Assembly: GCA_029582265.1 (NCBI GenBank)
Contig: CM055816.1
Span: 79,974,472-80,038,471 of the forward strand
From: Zoroaster sp. YZ-2022
Lineage: Eukaryota; Echinodermata; Asteroidea; Forcipulatida; Zoroasteridae
Direction of reading: 5' to 3'
Length of the DNA stretch: 64,000 nt
Made by a program: the position numbers and the translations under genes. Shown in pieces: positions 1-10,334 of the stretch. The first letter of the stretch is position 1, and each line of letters starts with the position of its first letter. The notes beneath the pieces were generated by a model that saw only the letters and a program-made list of their open reading frames with translations, did no database searches and was not told where the DNA came from.

Positions 1-3000
1 ATGAAAATACAATTGGCAGGGGTGTACAAAAGTGACAATCACAAAAACTAGCATGTATTTTTGTGAATAACCAGATAGATTACGCACCTGCTCCATTATT
101 TCAGCTCTCAATCTGAAAGCTTCATTGGCCAGTTCACGAAATTCAACACTAAACTGTTGTTTGTTGAGGACGCACAGAGGTAAGTCCTCCTCAATCTTCT
201 CAAGAGAGACACGCTTTTCAGCCAGCACAGCACTGATCTCCTGTTGACGCTTTGCTTCTGTTAGAATTTGATCTTCAAAGTTGGAACTGGAAGGAAGATC
301 GGTGTCATCATGTTGAGCTCTCAACTGACAAAGCTGCAGATCCAGATCATGGCAGGCACTCTCAAAAAGATCAAATAGCTTCTTGTAAATGCCCAGAGAG
401 AGATGGAGACTGGGAAGTACGACCTGTGAAAGTGTAATACAAATAGGTATTTCATTTAAGTCCGATGGAAGCAAATAGTACATGTACAGTGCTGAAGGAT
501 ACACTTTAAACAGCAGGTGATTTTAATGTGGTAGTATGTACAAGACTTACGTGGTTGATTTCAATTGGCATCATTGGCTCATGGACTACACTAAAGGAAA
601 CTTCCTTTGATCGTTGTTTTTTCGCACCGTCTTTGAGAAAATCCTGGTACCTAGAACGAATTGAAGCGAGTGTCCTTGGTTTTGAGGGTGCTCTCTCTTG
701 GTATGGATGCTGCATATCATCCTTGGATGCTTCACAATATATGCAGCAGTACCGAGCTGTGAAAACAAAAAATACAAAAAAGATAAATTCATGTGCCAGT
801 TAAAATAAATTTCAGTAAGTTGTAATAACTAGCTATAAATGTACATACCATTGCATCCATTGATTCCATACAGCTTATTGAGAAGCTCATAATCTCCATA
901 CCCAAAGAGTCTGAAAGATCGGTCACTGCAAAAAGAAACGATGCCAAAAAATATGCCTGTTTATAAAAAGCATTGATTTGGCGTTGGCAGTGAGAGACTT
1001 ACAAATTTTCATTGAATGTGCATTTAAAACTCAACAAAAAAGCACTTACTGCCATGTCTGTGTTGACAGTTTAGCAATCTGGTCCATTATTGGTGGAAGT
1101 GTGCACAGGAGATTGGCATAGGAATCGGTGGCCTCAAAGCATGCAAAAACGATGGTGTTTGTGAGTGAGTTTGGGTGTGGGACATTGGAGATTTGAAAAC
1201 TCATTTTAAATGAGTTGCCCCCTTTGTCCCCACCAAACTTAATCCATATTTCGTCATGGGGAATGACACCTTCATGCCATGTTACGATACCTTGCCTGTG
1301 GATGGAAATGAAAGTATTCATGTAAAAAATTGTATGTTGGTCAATGAGTATTTGTTTTTATATTTGTTCTATTTTTTTATATTTTTTATTATCCATACAC
1401 TTGATATTTCTAGCTAAGGTAAAACAAACATTCTTTAACTGAAACATTAAAATTTAACAAAAGTGTTGTGACAATATTTACCTGTCGATACGATCCAGGT
1501 AGTCTACTATCATGGCAGCAATGTCTCTGACAAACACAAAGGGAACACTTTGTGCTGACAAACCATTTTTGCCATCAGCAGTAGTGCTGTTTTAGAGGTT
1601 TATTTTCTCCCCTTGCAAATTGTCCTTCAAAAGGCTGTTTTGTTTTTGTCTCATTTTTCTCTCGGAAGTAATTTTGAAGCTGTTGTCAAAGTATCTGTGG
1701 GTAATTAATGTTGTGGATTCCTGTAAAGTTTTATTGGCCACATCAGTGAAATAGATGTAGATTTGCACACTCATATTTATTTATAAATTTTATTATGATA
1801 TATTTTCATTCAATTTTCATGAAATAGTTAACTGCAAAAATTTATTTTGTTAATAGCATTATTACAAATATTTGTTCACAACTACCTTCGAAGCTTCCTT
1901 AGCTGGTCCCAGGCCAGATGGCAATCTTGCATCATGGCAAGGGCTGTGTCAGCTGATAAAGTTGCACTCTGTTGTATTTTAGGCGTGACTTTGGTTGGTG
2001 GGGTCACCTTTTGGATACGAGCAGGCTGTAAATAATAGAATAGAAATGAGATAAAGACAAGTCTGTATTTCTTAATTTTGTAAGAACTAGATGATTGAAG
2101 CTTAACCACTCTTTAATTACTTTTTCCATTTGTCTGTAGCTGCCTCTATTGCAGGGGGAAGGGGGTCTCCAACTTTGTGGGCCTTCGCTAAATTTGTTAG
2201 CATCTCTGCAGCACTTGTTGGGTCAAAGGGTTCGGGGTCGTTTTCTTTTTCATCCAGTTTGAAGACCGGCGAATTTGAAACTGGCTTGGGCTGTTTAACA
2301 CGGCACTCATGTTGCAATAATCGGGTTATTTGTTCAATGCCATCACATGCTGTACACACAACATTTAGATTGTCCAGTTGAACACTTAGCACTCTGGGAC
2401 TTGAAGTGATGCTGCTATACTGTACATGTTGATTACATATTGGGCAGTTGATGTTTGGACTTAACGAATGCTTGAAGCACTGTGTCAAACATTGCGCACA
2501 GAAGTTATGTTGGCACGGTGTCTGAACTGATGGCTTTCCCAGTATACAAAGACAAATACTACAAATGAAGAGTGACTGTTCCCACTGATGACCAATGATT
2601 TCAAAACTAATGGGATATTCCAGATGTTGCGCATCACTTAATTGATGAAATATATTGTCATCGCTCAGTGAAAAGGGCAAAGTTTGTGTATAAGCTATTG
2701 TTGATTTAGGCCTACCAGCCTTTGGTTTAGACTGCGGTCCTCCTCTAGACTGTTGCGTAAAAAGTTCACACACGAAACAAGTTCCAGTTCTTGTATGCTT
2801 TGGCCAATTTTGTTGGATTCGCTGTTTATCTTTGAGGCTCTGAACAGTATAAAATCGTTCTCCAGATTTACAGTGTCTTAGTTTTCTTGAACATTTTTCA
2901 CATATTTTTGATGGATGCTGGTCCGCTGAATCTTCCCATACACTTATACCGAAATTATTAAATAATTATTTGCTATACTCACTGGTTTCCTTTGGAAGGT

Positions 3001-3082
3001 TACGAGAACTGTGAATTGTGATTCTGTTTGTACATACTCTACAAATTTTTCCTAGAGCTTGTTGATGGAATTTGAAACTCAT
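1..3082 (-). pseudogene. RAG1-like/Transib-like transposase with RAG1-type N-terminal zinc region (3' end off window)
   Basis: Seven exons are visible: 3082-2121, 2025-1886, 1694-1482, 1295-1050, 925-849, 756-551 and 423-88; the gene continues beyond base 1. All junctions after exon 2 are GT..AG and keep phase. Exon 1 reads like vertebrate RAG1 N-terminal domain: KICRVC near residue 12, HPSKICEKC near 55, TGTCFVC near 98, then a C3HC4 RING (FICSICLCIL, CQHNFCAQC, CPIC) and a C2HC finger (VVCTACDG, LLQHEC). Later exons give a transposase body: IWIKFGGDKGGNSFKMSFQI, FGYGDYELLNKLYGINGCN, a Cys finger (RYCCIYCEA) and LPSLHLSLGIYKKLF, comparable to RAG1 SVYICTLCDATR and PSIDALHCDIGN. Two in-frame TAA codons (2968-2966, 1594-1592) and a one-base phase mismatch at the exon 1/2 junction make it a pseudogene as read. 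Function known for the family is DNA cutting and transposition; the closest described class is probably the N-RAG-TP/Transib/Chapaev group. Homology is clear by motif; the exact family is inferred. Confidence 0.78.
2400..2570 (-). other. RING finger and adjacent zinc finger of the RAG1-like protein
   Basis: Translated on minus, this stretch carries C-x2-C (CSIC), a single C, then H-x2-C-x2-C (HNFCAQC) and a final C-x2-C (CPIC), the C3HC4 order of a RING domain, as in the RAG1 ubiquitin ligase module. It is followed at about 2370-2310 by CTAC...H..C, in the position of the RAG1 zinc finger that packs on the RING. Spacing between the two matches RAG1 closely enough to argue for shared ancestry rather than a generic RING. 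Confidence 0.75.
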
Positions 3083-5108
3083 AATGAATAAAATATGTGT
3101 AAATATCACTGAAACTCATATTTGTTCCTGTGCGTTTTTTATCACTACTCCCGTATAATCTACTGTGTAGAATATTGATGAAAGTTTTGTGTGTAAACTA
3201 GTGCATTTACATAGCGCGCCATTCTGACGTATATCACCGGTGCCCACACAACACCGTACAAAATGATAGAGTTAATGGGATTACCAGCGAAAAAGTTACT
3301 GCGGCTGGGCCGTCTGCACGGAACGTTCGTTAACGATATTAATGGCAGTTTTGTTAGGCCTCGGTTTTTACAAGTTTTCAACAACATTATTGAATACTTA
3401 AACGAAATGTCCTACATGAGATTAAACGTTTAAAAAGTGAACATAGTAGTTCGTTTTAATAATCCTTATTGACAAGTTAAAACTAGCCCCTGTTAAGTAA
3501 AAAGGGAGGTTTTTGGAACGTCGTTTGAATCTTTCGAACAACGAAAGACGATGTACGAATATGACGTAAAAATAGTTTTTTTTTCCGGCTTTTAAATTTT
3601 TGTAAGCACCCACTAACCACAAGAGTATAATTTAATTATGATTCATCACAAAAGTTTAATAGAACGTCTATTTCCTTCGTGTGAAGGTTTAATTTCGCTA
3701 TTTCGACCCTGTTTTCGTCAGCTCTGTGATCTATGGGGGCAGCCATTATTGGCGTGACGTCATCGTTTTGACATGAATTATGCATGAGTGGCTACGGTAT
3801 GGGAAAACTTCTTTACGCGCGTCACATACGCGTGAAACAGCCGTGCATCCTTGGCGCATGGAGAGACGGAGCCCTTCTCCAGGAGATGGAGGAAGCCGGG
3901 CGAGCACCTCGAGAACCCCGTGCAGGGAAACAGCAGAGAATATATCTCAAGCACTATTATAATAGTGCTGTAGGCAGCGTGCCATGGCAGGAGGCCGCAA
4001 TCAACTTGTAGGACTTACATCATGTGACCCCTGTGTCTGAGGGACCCCCAACTACCTATTGACTGTATAAAACTTGTATAAAAATGTTTTGTTGTATATA
4101 ATCTGATGTGTAAATAAATAATGATGTAATTTTACCTATAAAAAAGTGTTTCAGTCAGTGATTATCTCACAAACCAAAACAGGATCATGAACCCCCCCTC
4201 AAAAAAATAACAGTAGCAGGGACCCAACCTCGTTTGATTACACCTGTAATGACTGAAGAAGAAACCTCAGGGTTTAAAATAAAAGGTCACATGACTTTCT
4301 TTTGGTATTCATGTCTATATAGGTCACATTGACCTCATTGTGGTAGACGTTTGATAGTATTTAAGGTGTACAAATACGTGAATGGCTGAGAAATTAGGTC
4401 ATAAATAAATATCATTAAAAAAAAATTAGCCCCCGCCCCCCCATGATGACCCGTAACCATATATGTGACCCGCTCTGAGAAAAGGTGATATAAGTCGCGC
4501 TATGCATTAATGCACAATGGGCCATTCCATGTTGAGAAGGTGAAAAATTATTGCAGATTTGATTTTTTGTTGTTGTCTTGTATTGCATCTTTGATTTCTA
4601 TTTTTTCAGATTTCATTCACAGAAATGTTTATTTCCATGAATAAAGTGAAAAAAATCCATCATTTTGTGTGCATTGTTGTCTTGTTTTGTTTTAGACTGA
4701 GTACGTTACGCGGGACAAAAGGCCATGATTTGTCCCTTCGGTTACGAAATTCTTCTATACCCACCATGTAAAGTTTGGTATCGTCTGATAGCTTGACATC
4801 CACTATTTCCAAATTTGGTTATGCTTTAGGCCATAGGTCAGATGCAAATGAGCTACGAAGAAAAGAAATTGATAAACAAACTACCCCTTGTTGCTACGGG
4901 TGTCGCGATCTCGTAACACGTGTGTACAACACGGCCCATACTGGCTACAGCGCATGCGCACTAGTGCCAATTTAGCTTGCAGCGCATGCTTCACTCTTTC
5001 GTTGTGTACGTGGCTGTTCGATTTAGAAACTAACGTTACAATCTTTCTCAAAGTATCGTATTTTCCACAATTTTAGTTTTGTATTTTCTTTAGTATATCT
5101 TCGTAATA
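3083..5108. other. Non-coding or unassigned stretch upstream of the RAG1-like gene
   Basis: No recognised gene. It should contain the 5' end of the RAG1-like element, but no terminal inverted repeat can be tested because the other end lies outside the window. A 75-codon ORF (3784-4011) lies inside. AT-rich spacer with a polyadenylation-like AATAAATAAT near 4113 and a C-rich run at about 4430-4442. A second GC-richer patch lies at about 4900-5000. Confidence 0.4.
3784..4011 (+). CDS. Short ORF of unknown function, possible C-terminal remnant
   Basis: A 75-codon frame with higher GC than its flanks, rich in Arg and Glu (motifs GAWRDGALLQEMEEAG and LKHYYNSAVGSVPWQEA). It ends at a TAG about 100 bases before AATAAATAAT, so it could be the last coding segment of a mobile-element protein. 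I do not recognise it. No upstream exon was found and the ATG at 3784 is only the first in-frame one. A chance ORF is possible. Confidence 0.2.
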   Translation: MSGYGMGKLLYARHIRVKQPCILGAWRDGALLQEMEEAGRAPREPRAGKQQRIYLKHYYNSAVGSVPWQEAAINL

Positions 5109-5532
5109 ATGTGTTCGAAGGATCGTTGTTTTGCCGATGCATTAAACGAAATTCGTGATGCCAACCTTCACGGTATTGAAGATGAGATCGTTGGATTTGT
5201 GAATGATTATTTCATGGGCGACGATGTCGATGCATGACGACGAGTCCTCTGAATCGAGTGACGGCAGTGACATTGACGTGTTACTGTTAGTGAAAATGAC
5301 GAAGAAAATGACCCAATTGACCCCAGACCAACCAATGTTAGTTGTGGACATTGTTCCCTTCGAGGATGAAAGAGAAAGTAATGGTGCCCTCGAGTGTGAT
5401 GCCGACCGCGTAAAGGCCGGGGATTTCAACTGCAGTTGCGAGCTTTACCGCGGCGGCCGATGTTCCCAGCGTTTTTGTTTCCTTGATATTCTTTCTTTGA
5501 GTAATAGTCTTTGTTACTTAGTTTGGGTTTAG
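5109..5532 (+). pseudogene. N-terminal relic of an uncharacterised mobile-element protein
   Basis: An ATG at 5109 opens a short frame (MCSKDRCFADALNEIRDAN) that stops at 5235. A frame one base off continues with an acidic Ser/Asp stretch (HDDESSESSDGSDID) and ends in a compact Cys cluster, FNCSCELYRGGRCSQRF. The order acidic region then C-x-C-x(n)-C-S-x2-F resembles N-termini of some invertebrate transposon proteins, but I cannot name the family. The frame change around 5225 and the stop at 5530 suggest a broken, truncated copy or the first exon of a spliced gene. Confidence 0.35.
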
Positions 5533-6288
5533 TAAGAATTTCTCAAGAAATTTTTTTAACTCATAAAATTTAGTTTTGGGTATTGGGGGAAAAAATAAAA
5601 ATTTATAAATGTTTTTAAATTAATTTTTTAATTAATTTATTTTTTAATTAAATTTTAATGTATGCAATAAGATAAAATATTAATAGAGTACCAGATTCAA
5701 ACAAAGTTCCATCATAAGCCTACACCATGGTAATTTCCCCCTTTTTTAAATGTACGTAATGTACTAAGTTGTACACTCTATTCCTTTATTTTACACCAAA
5801 AAATCTTTTAATGATTATGCAAATTAATTAAAGCTAATGATCTGAACGAGTAAAATCTTAAAAAAATTGTAACCTCGATGGAAAAATATTAACAAATCAC
5901 CCACGAAAATTTCAAACAGATGGCATTACAGGAACATGTTCGTTGCTAGGTGGAATTAATGTGAGCTTTTCAGCATCATTTTTCAACGACGCAAAACATT
6001 TCAAAGGCCGTTTTCTGTGTTATGTAAATCAGTCATCATGGAAATTATCAATATGCAAATACGCAATTATCTCCATAACGGTAAGGGCTACAGAGCTCTA
6101 CCATATACCAAATGAAAGCTTATGTTGTGTGCTTTCCAGCCATATATACAACTCATGTGATCATGGGGGGGGGGGGGCTAATTGTTTTTTTTTTATTTGG
6201 TTTGTGGTGGGCCACAAACAAACAAAACACAAATGATACATTGTTAACACCTTTATTACAACATAACATAACATAACAACAACGGGCT
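5533..6288. other. AT-rich spacer
   Basis: No gene recognised. It holds AATTAATT/TTAATTAA-rich sequence at about 5610-5660, a run of 12 G at about 6166-6177 followed by a T tract, and the presumed 3' untranslated region of the minus-strand MADF gene. Confidence 0.5.
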
Positions 6289-8924
6289 TCAAACGTCGGG
6301 CTCCTCGGGCTGCTGAGTGTCATCAATGTCCTCGCTGTCTTGGATGATGCGAGTCCCCCGAAGTGTTTGCGAAACCATCTCTGAAGAGTCCCGGACTCGG
6401 GTGGGGGTGGAGGTGGTGGTGCTGAGTGAATCCCCAAAGTTGAGGGAGGTCATGAATCTGGACGGAGACGGGGTCACACCTGCTGGAGTGTCTGATGCCG
6501 CCACGTACGCCTGCGTGATGATGTTGGCGGCTGGCTGGCTGGGGGGTTGGGTGGATGACTGGCTGGGCGGCATTGTGTATTGGGCCCCCATGTCCCACGG
6601 CTGCTGTGCTGCTGGAGCTGACTGTGCTCGTGGTGGGACGGGGACACCCTGCATCTGCTACATACATGATAATGTTATTATTTTATTGGGGTACAATTTA
6701 AATTTCATTTGATAAAATATTAACTATTTTTCAGGATGTAAATAAATCCTATCATGTGAAGTTATTACCAACAATACATATTATTAATTGTAATTACTGA
6801 GATGAACTAGTTCATTGTACATAAAATTCTATCTCTTGATCACAATACAATAATTACAATGTTTACTTTTTTACACAAACATACCGTTTGGCCTCGTGGG
6901 GTAAGTTGCTTCTGAGGAAGCGGGGGCGTGGCAAAGCTCCCGTGGGCCGGCATCAGCAGGTCAAGCATGGTCGTCTGCTGTGGCTGGAGGCGCTGCATGG
7001 GCTGCTGAAGGTGTTGCAGTGGCTGCTGCAGGGGCTGCTGAACGGGGTGCTGCAGGGGCTGCTGAAGGGGCTGCTGAACGGGGTGCTGCAGGGGCTGCTG
7101 AACGGGGTGCTGCAGGGGCTGCTGAACGGGGTGCTGAAGGGGGAGCAGGGGATGCTGAAGGGGTTGGAGGGGCTGGGGTAGCGGCTGCTGGGGAAGGGGC
7201 TGAGGGTCTGCGGTCAGGACGGGGTCGCCTGCTGTCACAGGCATATAGCGCATCGCCACAGCAAACATGTCGCGCTGATAGTCGCGCCACGCGGAGCCGG
7301 GGACAGTCTGGGCGGTGCTGGCCAGCCACCTCACCCATGCCGTCCTCTCAGTCACAACCTCCTCCCCTTGCAATGCTGCCTCCATCTGAAACACAGCACA
7401 TAATATGTCAAGGTAAATTATAATAAATAAAATTATTATAAAAAGGTACATTAATATTAAAAACTATCAATACTATAAGTGTAATTACAGGTAAATAGTA
7501 AATTTTATAATAATAAAATATTAATTAATAGTAATATTATTATTAAAAAATAGGACACAAAAGATAATTACTCTCTTGCACTACCATGAAGCTGAAATTC
7601 ACTACTCACCAAATTAATAAACATTTTAAAAGAACCAACGGTTACACATTAATTTATATTTATATTTACCTTTTTTGCCACCTCAGCCTCCTTCTGCCTC
7701 GACTCCTTGAGCATTTCTGTCAGTAGGTCCGCCACAGGCTGCTTCTTGCGCTTCTGCTGCTGCTGCTTGGGTCGGCTGACAGAGCTGGCCCTGCTGTCCT
7801 CGGACGTCCCCGCCCTGGCCATGATGGAGGTGCCGTCTTCAGCCTCATCCTGTGCATCGTCATCGTCATCATCATCCTCGTCGGCACCTTTAGGACCTGG
7901 CAACTGAAGCATAAGCAAGGAAAAAAATTATATGTGTGGCCAATTCAATAAAAAAAAACCACAAACACGATAATGATGTACATGGAAAACATTTAAAAGA
8001 TTAAGCCAAGTATGTCTAAGTACAAAGTTCTACGCAGTAAAATTGTACATTGAAACATCTTTTAAAATGCTCTACACATTTCTTAAACGCTTCCTTGCAG
8101 ATGCTTACCTTCCCCATCACCTCAAAGTCGCTCCTGGGCTTCATGTAGGCGTCCAGGAAGGCGTAGCGCTCCAGCTTGAATTTCTGCTTCAGTGTCAGCC
8201 GTCTGGGAGCCTGGCCACTCTTCGTCGCCCTTAGATTTTTGAGCTTGCCGTGGTCGGTGCGGTTGCTTGTGAAGCGGGTCCACACTTGCTTTGCTAAACA
8301 CAAACAATAAATTTGACATTTTAAGGCATTGAAATTATACAATAAATATTTTAAATGGCTTCTTTATATTTGTGTTGCATGTTATTTTTAATGGATTTAA
8401 AATGCACAATGAAACATTATTCCCAATGTATTTCATATACTCAACTAGTAAATAAATCCTAGGGAGAAATAGGGTACAATAAAACATTATTAAAAAGTTA
8501 CATTTTCACGTTGTTTTTTGTACTCACCAGTCCAACCCAATCTTGCGCGCAAACTCATCCAGTTCGCTGTTCTTGCGTTGCCTGTTCTTGTACAGGTCGT
8601 GGGCCTGGTCGTAGAAGTACGGCCTCTCCTCAAAGAAGGCGGCGATGCGCTCCTCGATCACCATGTTATCCACCCCCTGGGAGCCGCTGGCCTCATCCCC
8701 TTCCTCAAACATCTCTTCTGGGTCAGTTGGTGGAGGAGGAAGCGAGCCCATGTCACTGCCACTGTCACTGGCCGGGTGAAGCTCACGCCGGGAGGGGGAT
8801 CCAGCCTGGGGGAGGTCCTCACGGCCACTGTGGCCGCCGCCTTGGCAGCCTTCCCCTTCTTGCCCTTCTTTGGATCAGCCTTCTCCCCAGCCTTCTCTCC
8901 TGACTTCTTGGTTGCTTTGGGCAT
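6289..8924 (-). CDS. MADF-type DNA-binding protein with Gln/Pro repeat domain, five exons
   Basis: Exons on minus: 8924-8528, 8293-8109, 7903-7670, 7385-6885 and 6657-6289 (stop). Junctions 2/3, 3/4 and 4/5 are GT..AG in phase 0. Exon 1 begins with a Lys/Ala-rich basic tail (MPKATKKSGEKAGEKADPKK) and then a MADF-like domain start (ERIAAFFEERPYFYDQAHDLYK). Exon 2 completes it (QVWTRFTSNRTDHGKLKNLR). Exon 3 has an acidic run and the basic patch KQQQQKRKKQP. Exon 4 carries about seven HPVQQPLQ-type repeats. The C-terminus is Ser/Thr/Pro-rich and ends DDTQQPEEPDV. MADF proteins are sequence-specific DNA binders; in transposons such a protein can partner a PIF/Harbinger transposase, and a partial one lies 1.4 kb upstream on the same strand. 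Exon 1 needs a one-base shift near a G5 run (8794-8798), and the exon 1/2 junction is out of phase, so it may be inactive or contain sequence errors. Confidence 0.6.
6995..7165 (-). repeat. 24-bp coding tandem repeat (HPVQQPLQ) in the MADF gene
   Basis: Plus-strand units such as GCTGCAGGGGCTGCTGAACG repeat about every 24 bases with some 12-base half units. On minus they encode His-Pro-Val-Gln-Gln-Pro-Leu-Gln. Repeat length is a multiple of three, so copy-number change keeps the frame. Likely a disordered linker. Confidence 0.8.
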
Positions 8925-8937
8925 CTTCTTGCGACCT

Positions 8938-9040
8938 GTAGAGACTTCTTGAAAACTTCTGGAGACTTCTTTCCACCTGTAGAGACTTCTTGAAAACTTC
9001 TAGAGACTTGTTGAAAACTTCTGGAGACTTCGTGAGACAT
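8938..9040 (-). repeat. Short tandem repeat in the 5' leader of the MADF gene
   Basis: Five or so copies of a unit resembling GAGACTTCTTGAAAACTTCT (plus strand) lie immediately upstream of the ATG at 8924. It is non-coding in the chosen model. It could be leader or promoter sequence. Confidence 0.6.
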
Positions 9041-9054
9041 CAACTGCGACGGAA

Positions 9055-9700
9055 ATGAGGCCGTGCACTATCGTCCGGCGCTTTATATACTTCCCGGAGG
9101 GGCGCCAGGCGGGCGTCTGTGGCCGGTTTCAACTGGTTTCAGGCGCCCGCACGATACCCGCGCGGGCGCCGGACGGGCGCCGTCCTGAGAGCCGGGGGGC
9201 CGCTCGGGCGCCGGCCTGGCGCCGGTGACTAATCGGTAGGCGCCCGCACGGTTTCTTGATACCGCTCGGGCGCCGTACGATTACCCTTCGGCGCCCATAA
9301 GGCCATCGGGAGGACCCCCCGGACACCGTACGGTCCAGGTGGCCCCCGAGCCTTTCCTAATCTCTTAATTAATCCTTTGATGACCGTACGATGCCGCCGG
9401 GTGTCGTGGGGTGGCCGTTAGGCTATCGGACGGCTCCCTTACGGGTCCCCTGCGGTTCATTTGCGATGAGTTAGGTCGAAAAAAAGTCTGCCGGCCATCG
9501 GAAAATTATAACTCCGCGTTAAAAGTTGGCGGCGGCCCTTGCGGCGTGTTTTAATCGGCCGATAGCTCCGATTGATCCGCCGGTGACCGTAAGATTTCCC
9601 CGATTCCCGTGCGATTTTAGGCAAAAAGCTCGCCGGGCTGGCGCCTTTCCTACAATCGGCGTAAATGTGACTGGGGCATTAATGATAATAATAGTAGGAT
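9055..9700. promoter_or_regulatory. GC-rich, CpG-rich block with repeated GGGCGCC motifs
   Basis: Sharp compositional island in AT-rich surroundings. The heptamer GGGCGCC or its complement recurs many times between 9090 and 9300 (CGGGCGCCGGACGGGCGCCG and similar), followed by CCGTACGG-type palindromes near 9330-9385. It sits directly upstream of the MADF gene start and could be its promoter, or the subterminal repeat region of a GC-rich transposon. No TATA-start arrangement was proven, although TTTATATA occurs at about 9080. Confidence 0.45.
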
Positions 9701-10115
9701 TCATAAGGTGCCTCACACTCGAACAACCCAACGGACTATAACAGAAAAGAAAAACAAAACTAAGTGAGAATAAAAAAATAATGCCTACTTTAAAACACTT
9801 TCAGTATATATGGTATAGAGTATTTAAAAATAAATGCACAAAAAATGGGACCAGCCAGGCCCCGCACAGCAGAAATGATGTATAAAAAGAAATGAAACCA
9901 TTAAAATTTAGTAGTTTTTGCCACAATGAGCTGAACCTAGCAGTTCTAAGTTTCGTCCAGGTTAAGGCATAACTATTTAGATGATTGGGTTTTGTGTTGC
10001 CATTAACCTTTTATTCTAACAACATTTTTTTTTCAAATGTATGACAAATAAAAATAAAAATATATGCAAATTCATTTAACGACATATTTACACTCTAAAA
10101 AATAAATGCTCAATA
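9701..10115. other. Spacer without recognised gene
   Basis: AT-rich sequence with no supported ORF or repeat that I can identify. Confidence 0.5.
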
Positions 10116-10334
10116 TTGGGTAAAATTTACATCTTTTCGAGGGTAAAAAGGGAACATGGTCGTTCACTTTTGTAAAATTATTGCACAACATCCAAAGTGT
10201 TAAAAGTACCCACTCCTGTGTAATTCTTAACACAAACCTGTGTTGAAGCTTAGCACAACACAGATGGGTAAGAAGTTTACCCATGTGACGACCATGTTCC
10301 CTTTTTACTCAAAAATTGGGTAAACTTTACCCAA
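10116..10334. mobile_element. MITE with about 45-bp imperfect inverted ends
   Basis: The left end TTGGGTAAAATTTACATC runs into GTAAAAAGGGAACATGGTCG. The right end on the complementary strand reads TTGGGTAAAGTTTACCC and then GTAAAAAGGGAACATGGTCG. About 220 bp long with no coding capacity. It overlaps the stop codon of the neighbouring transposase (10327), so the last residues of that ORF are read from MITE sequence. Confidence 0.7.

Noticed and set aside
2926..2980. Very short intron in the first RAG1-like exon (GTGAGT to TAAG) that would remove the TAA
   Set aside because: About 40 bases is too short, and the removed segment reads LFNNFGIS in line with the RAG1 N-terminal region, so a stop mutation is more likely.
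6317..6712. Plus-strand 131-codon ORF opposite the last MADF exon
   Set aside because: It is the antisense of a coding exon with good splice signals and acidic/Ser-Pro composition on minus; the plus frame has no motif support.
6980..7423. Plus-strand ORF rich in Gly/Ala
   Set aside because: Product of reading the HPVQQPLQ repeat antisense; low complexity in every frame.
8511..8952. Two overlapping plus-strand ORFs of 130-144 codons
   Set aside because: Antisense to the Lys-rich and MADF exon; the high GC content explains the long open frames.
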